Shown here piece by piece: positions 57,543 through 64,000 of a stretch of DNA of 64,000 bases. Under the pieces are notes generated by a model. It was not told the origin of the DNA. It saw nothing but the letters and a program-made list of their open reading frames with translations, and ran no database searches. The stretch is from AC-32 sp963715575 (lineage in GTDB: Bacteria > Actinomycetota > Thermoleophilia > Gaiellales > Gaiellaceae). The DNA lies in NCBI GenBank assembly GCA_963715575.1, contig OY970250.1, positions 1,488,001-1,552,000 on the forward strand. The letters are read 5' to 3'. Positions within the stretch are counted from its first letter, which is position 1; each line of letters starts with the position of its first letter. The position numbers and the translations under genes are program-made.

Positions 57543-60394
57543 TCCCGCACAGGATCCTGCGCTCCCTCCCGAGCGAGGCGGGCTTCGACCAGCTTCTTCG
57601 CCTCGGCGGCCACGAGGACGACGCTCGCAAGGCCGAGGCAGATCAGCCACTCGTCGAGCCCGAGCGGCGTGGTGTGGAAGGCGTGGTTCAGGAACGGCAG
57701 CTCTACGACCGCGACCTGGAGCAGCGCCGAGAGGGCGATTGCGCCCCACAGCCACCGGTTCGTGAACAGCCCGCGGAAGGCGCTCGTCCGATCGGACCGG
57801 GCGTTGAAGCAGTTGAAGAGCTGGGCCAGGACGAGGGTCGTGAACGCCATCGTGCGCGCCTCGGCGACGTTCCCGGAGCCGCCGACGATCCCGCCCGGCA
57901 GGCGCAGGTCGAGCGCGAGCAGCGTGACGAACGCCATCACGGCGCCGACCCAGAGAATCCCGACCCACATCTCGGCGTCGATCACCCGGTCGGTCAGCCG
58001 GCGGGGCGGCCTACGCATGACGTCGGCCGGAGGCGCGTCCACGCCGAGCGCCAGCGCCGGGGCACCGTCGGTGAGGAGGTTGATCCAGAGGATCTGGGTC
58101 GCGAGCAGCGGCACCGCGATCGCCTCGCCGGTGTCCTCGAGCCCGAGCGCGCCCGCGAGCACGACGCCGAAGAACATCGTCAGCACCTCGCCCATGTTCG
58201 ACGAGAGCAGGAAGCGCAGGAACTTGCGGATGTTCGCGAAGATTCCGCGTCCTTCGCGGATCGCGCTCACGATCGTGGCGAAGTTGTCGTCCGCGAGGAT
58301 CATGTCCGCTGCCTCCGACGCGACGTCGGTGCCCGCGATCCCCATCGCCACGCCGATGTCCGCCGCCTTGAGCGCGGGAGCGTCGTTCACGCCGTCACCC
58401 GTCATCGCGACAATCCGCCCGTCCGCGTGGAACGCGTCGACGATCCGCAGCTTGTGCTCCGGCGAGACCCGGGCGTAGACGGAGGCGTTCCGCACCAGCG
58501 CGACCCGCGCCTGGTCGTCGATCGCCTCGAGCTCGCCGCCGGCGACCACGGGCGAGCCCGCGGGCGCGGTGTCGAGGTCGGCCGCGATCCGCGCCGCGGT
58601 GCGCGGATGGTCGCCGGTGATCATCACCACGCGGACGCCTGCCGCATGCGCGTCCGCGATCGCGGCCCTCGCCTCCGGCCGCGGCGGGTCGATGATCCCG
58701 ACCAGGCCGAGGTAGACGAGCTCCTGCTCCACCGACTCGTCCGCCGGCGGCCGTGCGTCGGCCGGCAGCGGCCGGTACGCGACCGCGAGCGGTCGCAGCG
58801 CCAGGTCGCCGAGCCGCTCGACCGCCGCAAGGATCGCGCCGCGGCGCTCGTCGTTGAGTGGGCGCGTCCGCCCTGCGACCCGCTCCTCCGTGCACCGCGC
58901 GAGCAGGACGTCGGGCGCGCCCTTGGTGAAGACCGCGATCCCGGGCTCGCCCTCGAGCGCGGCGTGCACCGTGCTCATCAGCTTCCGCTCGGAGCTGAAG
59001 GGGATCTCGCCGATGCGCCTGAACCGCGCCAGGCGCGACTCGGCCAGCCCCTCGACCTTCGCCTCCGCCACCAGGAAGGCCGCTTCCGTCGGGTCGCCCT
59101 GAATCGTCCACTCACCGTCGACCTCGCGCAGCACCGCCTCGTTCGCCAGGCTCCCGCCGGCCAGCACCGCGCTCACCTCGGTAAGCAGGACCGGGTCCTC
59201 GAGCGGCTGCCCGTCGACGCGCAACTCGCCCTCGGGCCGGTAGCCGCTGCCGGTCACGTCGACCTCGCCCGAGCCGGTCACGACCTTCTGGACGGTCATC
59301 TCGTTCTTCGTCAGCGTCCCGGTCTTGTCCGAGCAGATCACCGACGCGGAGCCGAGCGTCTCCACCGACGAAAGCCGCTTCACGATCGCTCGCTGCCGCG
59401 CCATCCGCTGCACGCCGAAGGCGAGCACCACCGAGAGCACCGCGGGCAGCCCCTCCGGAACGGCGGCGACGGCCAGCGCGACCCCGACGAGCAGCACCGT
59501 GACGACGTCGGAGGCACTGTCGATGTCGGAGGTGAGCAGGATCGCCGTCACCACCACGACCGTGATCGCGAGCACCGCGATGCCGAGCATGCGCCCGATG
59601 CGGTCGACCTCGACTTGGAGCGGCGTGGGCTGCTCGCGGGTGCGGCCGAGCAGGCGCGCCACGTTTCCCATTTCCGTCGACATCCCGGTCGCAGTCACGA
59701 CCGCACGCCCGCGACCGCGCGCAACGGCGGTGCCGCTGAACACCATGTTCACGCGGTCGCCGAGCTCGACCGCCCCGTCGAGCGGCGCGACGTCCTTCAG
59801 CACGGGCTCGCTCTCTCCCGTCAGCGACGCCTCGGCGACGGTCAGCGAGCTGGCCTCGAGCAGACGGCCGTCCGCGGCAACGGCGTCACCTTCCGCGAGC
59901 AGCAGCACGTCGCCGGGCACGACCTCGGCCGCCGGGATCCGCTCCTCGCGCCCGTCGCGGAGCACGCCGGCCGTCGCCGCCGCCAACCGCTGCAACGCGG
60001 CCACCGCCTGCTCGGCGCGCGCCTCCTGCACGTAGCCCAGCACGGCATTCGCGAGGACGATCGCGGCTATCACGATCGCGTCGTAGGGCGCAGCCTCGCC
60101 ACCCTCCAGCGCCCAGGCGACCAGCGAGACCACGACTGCCGCAAGCAGCAGGTAGATCAGCGGGTTGGCGAACTGCCCGAGGAACTTCCGCCACTCCGGC
60201 ACCCGCTCCGCGGCCTCGAGCCGGTTCGGGCCGTACAGCTCCAGCCGCGCCCGGGCCTCCATCCGGCGCAGGCCACGGCCCGGGTCGGTCGCGAGCGCAG
60301 CGGCGACCTCGTGCCCACGGCGCTGCCACGCCTCCTCCGGCAGGCCCGGAGGGGTCGCACTCGTCCGAGCCTCGATGTCGGGAATCAGGCTCAC
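57527..60394 (-). CDS. Cation-transporting P-type ATPase, P2A (Ca2+-type)
   Basis: A 955-aa P-type ATPase. Order: N-terminal cation-ATPase domain (ALATDPGRGLRRMEARARLE), actuator with SLTGESEPV, M4 motif VAAVPEGLPAVLSVVLAFGV, phosphorylation site ICSDKTGTLTKNEM, nucleotide domain FTKGAPDVLLARC, and hinge AMTGDGVNDAPALKAADIGV. PEGLP and the overall length fit Ca2+ (P2A) pumps; ion specificity is inferred. GTG 60394 with GGGGAG upstream is chosen; the longer frame to 60559 crosses the divergent uspA region. Confidence 0.9.
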   Translation of the reverse strand: MSLIPDIEARTSATPPGLPEEAWQRRGHEVAAALATDPGRGLRRMEARARLELYGPNRLEAAERVPEWRKFLGQFANPLIYLLLAAVVVSLVAWALEGGEAAPYDAIVIAAIVLANAVLGYVQEARAEQAVAALQRLAAATAGVLRDGREERIPAAEVVPGDVLLLAEGDAVAADGRLLEASSLTVAEASLTGESEPVLKDVAPLDGAVELGDRVNMVFSGTAVARGRGRAVVTATGMSTEMGNVARLLGRTREQPTPLQVEVDRIGRMLGIAVLAITVVVVTAILLTSDIDSASDVVTVLLVGVALAVAAVPEGLPAVLSVVLAFGVQRMARQRAIVKRLSSVETLGSASVICSDKTGTLTKNEMTVQKVVTGSGEVDVTGSGYRPEGELRVDGQPLEDPVLLTEVSAVLAGGSLANEAVLREVDGEWTIQGDPTEAAFLVAEAKVEGLAESRLARFRRIGEIPFSSERKLMSTVHAALEGEPGIAVFTKGAPDVLLARCTEERVAGRTRPLNDERRGAILAAVERLGDLALRPLAVAYRPLPADARPPADESVEQELVYLGLVGIIDPPRPEARAAIADAHAAGVRVVMITGDHPRTAARIAADLDTAPAGSPVVAGGELEAIDDQARVALVRNASVYARVSPEHKLRIVDAFHADGRIVAMTGDGVNDAPALKAADIGVAMGIAGTDVASEAADMILADDNFATIVSAIREGRGIFANIRKFLRFLLSSNMGEVLTMFFGVVLAGALGLEDTGEAIAVPLLATQILWINLLTDGAPALALGVDAPPADVMRRPPRRLTDRVIDAEMWVGILWVGAVMAFVTLLALDLRLPGGIVGGSGNVAEARTMAFTTLVLAQLFNCFNARSDRTSAFRGLFTNRWLWGAIALSALLQVAVVELPFLNHAFHTTPLGLDEWLICLGLASVVLVAAEAKKLVEARLAREGAQDPVRDQAAR

Positions 60395-60474
60395 GACTCC
60401 CCCAGCGTCGCAGACTCGCCGGGCAGGCGAATCCGAGCCGGCCCCGACTGGGGCCGCGGGTTTTCCCGTCGGGA

Positions 60475-60480
60475 TACAGT
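60475..60480 (+). promoter_or_regulatory. Leaderless -10 box of the UspA gene
   Basis: TACAGT lies 6 nt before ATG 60487. The neighbouring GTG 60484 is the less likely start. Confidence 0.6.
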
Positions 60481-60486
60481 GGGGTG

Positions 60487-61257
60487 ATGGCGGTCTTCGC
60501 GCGGGTCGTCGTCGGTGTCGACGGCACCGACTGGGGTTTCGAGGCGCTTCGCCAGGCACTCGCGCTCGCGCCGGCCGAGGACTCGCGCGTCGATGCCGTG
60601 ACGGCGCTTCATACGAGCCCCGCGGCCCGGACCGGCTTCGAGGCGGGTCATTGGGTGGACGTGCTCACCACGGAAGCCGAAGAGGCGCGCGAGGCGGCCG
60701 CGACCATCCTCGGCGATCGTGCCGGCTCCTCCGCACGAGTCGTCAGGGGAACGGCGCTCCACGTGCTGCGGCAGGCGCGCGACGAGGTTCACGCGACACT
60801 GCTCGCGCTCGGCGCGCGGCGCAGCAGCCGCTTTCTCGGGATCATGCTCGGAGACACCGGGAGCGAGCTGCTGCACGACGGCGCCTGCTCGGTGCTCCTG
60901 GCTCGCCCGCCGCACGACGGCGTCTGGCAGCCGCGACGCGTCGTGGTCGGCCTCGACGGCTCAGCGTCCGCACTCGCCGCGCTCGCGACGGCGGACGAGC
61001 TCGCGAGCCGCGCCGGTGCGACGGTCGAGGTCGTCTGCGCAGTGAGTGGCGGCCCGCGAGTCGAAGGCGCCTGGACAGGCCGCGTGGACAGCTGGGACGA
61101 CGCTGAGCCGGTCGCCGCCCTCGTCGGACGCTCGCGCGCGGCAGACCTCGTCGTCGTCGGCTCTCGCGGCCTCCACGGCCTCCGGGCGCTCGGAAGCGTC
61201 AGCGAGCGAGTGGCACACCGGGCTCACTGCTCCGTCCTGGTCGTGCACGAAGGCTGA
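60487..61257 (+). CDS. Universal stress protein, tandem UspA domains
   Basis: A 256-aa protein with two UspA domains. Domain 1 starts RVVVGVDGTDWGFEALRQAL and ends LGIMLGDTGSELLHDGACSV. Domain 2 starts RRVVVGLDGSASALAALATA and ends with GSRGLHGLRALGSVSERVAH and HCSVLVVHE. The G-2x-G-9x-G(S/T)-type ATP-binding pattern is complete in domain 2 and altered in domain 1. It sits between two P-type ATPases, suggesting a stress or energy-limitation unit. Confidence 0.92.
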   Translation: MAVFARVVVGVDGTDWGFEALRQALALAPAEDSRVDAVTALHTSPAARTGFEAGHWVDVLTTEAEEAREAAATILGDRAGSSARVVRGTALHVLRQARDEVHATLLALGARRSSRFLGIMLGDTGSELLHDGACSVLLARPPHDGVWQPRRVVVGLDGSASALAALATADELASRAGATVEVVCAVSGGPRVEGAWTGRVDSWDDAEPVAALVGRSRAADLVVVGSRGLHGLRALGSVSERVAHRAHCSVLVVHEG

Positions 61258-61287
61258 GACGTCGAGGCCCGTTCCGGCGTGCGGCGA

Positions 61288-61304
61288 ACTACCGATTCGG
61301 TAGT
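61288..61304. promoter_or_regulatory. Palindrome ACTACCGA-T-TCGGTAGT upstream of the second P-type ATPase
   Basis: A perfect 8-bp inverted repeat with a single central base lies 31 bp after uspA and 48 bp before ATG 61353. There is no T-run, so an operator is more likely than a terminator. Confidence 0.5.
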
Positions 61305-61352
61305 GCGGTTCTGCCCGATGCACGATCGCAGGCCGCCGTCGACGATTTGAAG

Positions 61353-64000
61353 ATGAGCGCCGACGGAGCAACCGCGCTCGCCCACGACTCGCCCGCCGAC
61401 GCGCGCGAGGACCCGGCGCAGCTCTTTCGGGAGTTGCGCAGCTCGCCGAGAGGACTGACGAGTCGCGAGGCGGCCAGGCGGCTCGCGGCCTACGGTCCCA
61501 ACGAGCTGCAGCGCCGCGGCGGGGTCACGTGGCCGAGGCAGGTCCTCGCGCAGCTGACCCACCCCCTCGCGCTGCTGCTCTGGGTCGCCGCGGCGCTCGC
61601 ATTCGCGGTCGGCAACCCGATCATCGGCGCGGCGATCGTCGCGGTCGTCCTGCTGAACGCCGTCTTCGCGTTCGCGCAGGAGCGGCAGGCCGAGCGCGCG
61701 ATCGAGGCGCTGCGGACGTACCTGCCCGAGCGGGCGAGCGTCGTGCGCGACGAGCGCGCGCAGGAGGTCGAGGCGAGGGAGCTCGTGCCCGGCGACATCC
61801 TTCTCCTCTCGGAAGGCGACCGCGTCTCCGCCGACGCGAGGCTGCTCGAAGGCGCGCTGGAGATCGACCTCTCGACGCTGACGGGCGAGTCGCAGCCGGT
61901 CTACAGGTCGGCGGAGTTCGTGGACGAGACCGGGCCGGTGCTCGATGCTCGCGACGTCGTCTTCAGCGGGTCGAGCTGCGTCGGCGGGGAGGCCAGGGCG
62001 CTGGTCGTCACCACCGGGATGCAGACCGAGCTCGGCCGCATCGCGGCGCTGACCGAGCGCGTCAAGCCCGAGCCCAGCCCGCTCGAGGAGCAGGTCCGCC
62101 GCGTCGCCTGGCTGATCGCGCTCGTTGCCGTCCTCGCCGGGCTCGCGTTCCTGCCGATCGGGTACTTCGCCGCGGGGCTGCCGCTCAAGGACGCGGCGAC
62201 CTTCGCGATCGGCCTGATCGTCGCCAACGTGCCGGAGGGCCTGCTGCCGACGATCACGCTCGCGCTGGCGGTCGGCGTGGCCACGCTCGCGCGGCGCGGC
62301 GCGCTGGTGAAGCGGCTCAGCGCCGTCGAGACCCTCGGCTCGGCCGGCGTGATCTGCACGGACAAGACGGGAACGCTCACGCAGAACCGGATGCGGGCCA
62401 TGCGCGTCTGGACGCCGCTCGGGGAGGTCGACCTCGAGGCCGGAAACGGCGACGGCAACCCGCTCCTGACGCTGCTCGGCCGGACGATCGCCTCGTGCTC
62501 GACTGCCGAGCTCGCAGCCGAGCAGAGCAAGTCACGCGGCGAGGCGACCGAGATCGGGATGCTCGAGACGGCTCGCACTCTGGGCATCGACGTCGAGGTG
62601 CGGCGGCGCGAGCGCGCCCGGCGCAAGCTCTACCGCTTCGATCCGAAGCTCCGGGTGATGTCGACCGTGGACGAGCGGGCCGACGGCACGCTGACCGTCC
62701 ACGCGAAGGGCGCTCCGGAAGAGGTGCTCGCCCGCTCCGCCGCGATCGGTGGCAAGGAGAACCATCGCCCGATCACCGAGGCCGACCGGGCCGAGGTGCT
62801 GGACGTGCTCGACTCGTACGCGAGACAGGGCCTGCGCGTGCTGGCCGTGGCTCGCAGGCGGCTCCCGGACGGCGCCGTGCCGCCCGAGCGCCGGGAGGAC
62901 GCCGAGACGGAGCTCTGCCTGCTCGGGCTGGTCGCATTGTTCGACCCGCCGCGGCCGGAGGTGGCCGACGCTGTAGCGCGCTGCCACAGCGCCGGCATCC
63001 GGATCATCGTCATCACGGGCGACTACGGCCCGACGGCGGCGCAGATCGCGCGGCGCGTCGGCATCGCTCGCGACGGCGTCCGCGTCGTCACCGGCGAGCA
63101 GTTGGAGGCGCTGAGCGAGGAGCAGCTCGACGCGCTCCTTCGCGGCGGCGAGGAGCTGGTCTTCGCCCGGAGCTCACCCGAGGCGAAGCTCCGGATCACG
63201 GACGCGCTGCAGGCCGAGGGGCAGGTCGTGGCCATGACGGGCGACGGGGTCAACGACGCGCCGGCGCTGCGGCGGGCGGACATCGGCGTCGCGATGGGGC
63301 TCACCGGCACCGACGTCGCCCGCGAAGCGGCGACGATGGTGCTCACCGACGACAACTTCGCGACCATCGTCGTCGCCGTCGAAGCGGGGCGTCAGGTCTT
63401 CGACAACATCCGCAAGTTCATCCTCTACATCTTCGCCCACCTCACTCCGGAGGTCGTGCCCTTCCTCGTCTTCGCGCTCTCGGGCGGGGCGATTCCCCTG
63501 CCGCTGACGGTCTTGCAGATCCTCGCGATCGACCTCGGGACGGAGATCCTGCCCGCGCTCGCGCTCGGGCGGGAGCCGCCGGAGCCCGGGCTCATGAAGC
63601 ACCGGCCGCGGCCACGTTCGGAGGGCGTGATCACCGGCTCGCTGCTCAGGCGTGCCTGGCTCTTCCTCGGGCTGATCGAGGCCGCGCTGGTCCTCTTCGG
63701 TTTCTTCTTCGTCCTCGTCGGCGCGGGCTGGCACCTGAACGACGTCGTCTCGGCCGGGCACCCGCTCCACGGCGCGTATCTGCGGGCGACCACGATGACG
63801 TTCGCCGGGATCGTCGCCTGCCAGATCGGCACGGCCGTCGCGGCACGGACCGAGCGCGCATCGCTCCGCTCGGTCGGCTTCTTCACCAACCCTCTCCTGC
63901 TCTGGGGCATCGCCTCGGAGATCGTCTTCGCGGCGGCCATCATCTTCGTGCCGGTGCTCCAGGACGTGTTCGGAACGGCCGCGCTCAGGCCCGTCGACCT
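61353..64000 (+). CDS. Cation-transporting P-type ATPase (3' end outside window)
   Basis: The frame is open from ATG 61353 to the window end, at least 882 codons. Seen in order: N-terminal domain (PAQLFRELRSSPRGLTSREA), LSTLTGESQPVYR, M4 motif NVPEGLLPTITLALAVGVAT, phosphorylation site ICTDKTGTLTQNRM, KGAPEEVLAR, hinge AMTGDGVNDAPALRRADIGV, and most of M5-M10 (FAHLTPEVVPFLVFALSGGA). PEGLLPT is typical of the Na+/K+-ATPase-like P2C group rather than P2A, so ion specificity should differ from the divergent pump at 57527. A GAAG element 2-5 nt upstream is a poor ribosome-binding site. Confidence 0.9.
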   Translation, partial: MSADGATALAHDSPADAREDPAQLFRELRSSPRGLTSREAARRLAAYGPNELQRRGGVTWPRQVLAQLTHPLALLLWVAAALAFAVGNPIIGAAIVAVVLLNAVFAFAQERQAERAIEALRTYLPERASVVRDERAQEVEARELVPGDILLLSEGDRVSADARLLEGALEIDLSTLTGESQPVYRSAEFVDETGPVLDARDVVFSGSSCVGGEARALVVTTGMQTELGRIAALTERVKPEPSPLEEQVRRVAWLIALVAVLAGLAFLPIGYFAAGLPLKDAATFAIGLIVANVPEGLLPTITLALAVGVATLARRGALVKRLSAVETLGSAGVICTDKTGTLTQNRMRAMRVWTPLGEVDLEAGNGDGNPLLTLLGRTIASCSTAELAAEQSKSRGEATEIGMLETARTLGIDVEVRRRERARRKLYRFDPKLRVMSTVDERADGTLTVHAKGAPEEVLARSAAIGGKENHRPITEADRAEVLDVLDSYARQGLRVLAVARRRLPDGAVPPERREDAETELCLLGLVALFDPPRPEVADAVARCHSAGIRIIVITGDYGPTAAQIARRVGIARDGVRVVTGEQLEALSEEQLDALLRGGEELVFARSSPEAKLRITDALQAEGQVVAMTGDGVNDAPALRRADIGVAMGLTGTDVAREAATMVLTDDNFATIVVAVEAGRQVFDNIRKFILYIFAHLTPEVVPFLVFALSGGAIPLPLTVLQILAIDLGTEILPALALGREPPEPGLMKHRPRPRSEGVITGSLLRRAWLFLGLIEAALVLFGFFFVLVGAGWHLNDVVSAGHPLHGAYLRATTMTFAGIVACQIGTAVAARTERASLRSVGFFTNPLLLWGIASEIVFAAAIIFVPVLQDVFGTAALRPVD

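Noticed and set aside
57539..60487. A 982-codon open frame on the + strand opposite the P-type ATPase, and similar long antisense frames such as 16776-18863 and 19757-21715
   Set aside because: They are mirror frames of GC-rich genes with Arg/Pro/Ala-rich composition and no domain; the opposite strand carries complete family motifs.
1..64000. tRNA, rRNA, CRISPR arrays, insertion sequences, attachment sites and replication origin
   Set aside because: No cloverleaf with anticodon context, rRNA-like stretch, regular spaced repeats, transposase or integrase motifs, or DnaA-box clusters were seen on reading both strands.

Overview
The window is about 70% GC, densely coded on both strands and bacterial. 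Several features together suggest a Gram-positive actinobacterium of the Thermoleophilia type (Gaiellales/Solirubrobacterales): a TANNNT -10 box placed directly before many start codons (leaderless genes), an MtrAB-like two-component system, a two-subunit 2-oxoacid:ferredoxin oxidoreductase, DipZ, LemA/DUF2207, and archaeal-type phosphoglycerate mutase and NMN adenylyltransferase. The taxonomic call is inference. No rRNA, tRNA, CRISPR array, insertion sequence or prophage was seen.

Layout. 1-1.8 kb: a DHA2-type MFS exporter (cut by the window edge) and its TetR regulator. 1.8-3.8 kb: a hairpin-rich intergenic region, an XRE-TPR regulator and a 41-codon exported-peptide ORF. 3.9-6.4 kb: a thioredoxin-like lipoprotein and a twice-frameshifted UbiB-family kinase. 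6.5-12.2 kb: selD, nadM, a cupredoxin-like exported protein, apgM, ctaA and a PAC2 protein. 12.3-14.8 kb: lemA and a DUF2207 protein. 14.8-27.8 kb is mostly minus strand: dipZ, a large SF2 helicase, the fadA-fadJ beta-oxidation operon, an ArsR regulator, the proC-pgl pair, and an AlkA-like glycosylase translationally coupled to a second XRE-TPR regulator. A 28-codon hydrophobic peptide ORF is divergent from that regulator. 28-32.6 kb: a VOC protein, korA-korB and a proline iminopeptidase-like hydrolase. 32.7-39 kb is rich in surface and envelope genes: TauE, an RTX-repeat protein, a frameshifted PASTA protein, a Pro/Ala/Glu-rich protein, a collagen-like/lamin-tail protein, uppP and a decayed exported-protein gene. 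39.1-44.3 kb: a cupin, a Gmad2 lipoprotein, then an MtrA/MtrB-like pair followed by a beta-propeller protein and a GerMN-Gmad2 lipoprotein. 44.3-50.1 kb: a YcaQ-type glycosylase, a Na+/H+ antiporter, a lipoprotein and two tandem glycoside-hydrolase-like paralogues. 50.2-57.5 kb: a MarR-controlled ABC exporter, a ROK/polyphosphate-glucokinase-like kinase, a second ABC-2 exporter, a PAS-LuxR regulator, an ABCB-type exporter and a GlsB-type membrane protein. 57.5-64 kb: a P2A-type cation ATPase, a tandem UspA protein and a second P-type ATPase that runs off the window.

The most interesting pattern is two unlinked XRE-TPR regulators of nearly equal length (about 450 and 446 aa), each next to a tiny ORF with a strong ribosome-binding site. 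Both tiny ORFs encode a hydrophobic, signal-peptide-like sequence ending in a short Trp- and Gly-containing tail. This is the gene organisation of the RRNPP peptide-quorum-sensing systems known from Firmicutes. At the second locus the two genes are divergent, their -35 boxes overlap, and the promoters lie inside a perfect 8-bp inverted repeat centred on those boxes. Other points of note are widespread leaderless promoters, an MtrAB locus in which LpqB-like modules are split between two genes, 11-bp-spaced direct repeats shared by two genes for exported proteins, and convergent genes that share stop-codon bases.
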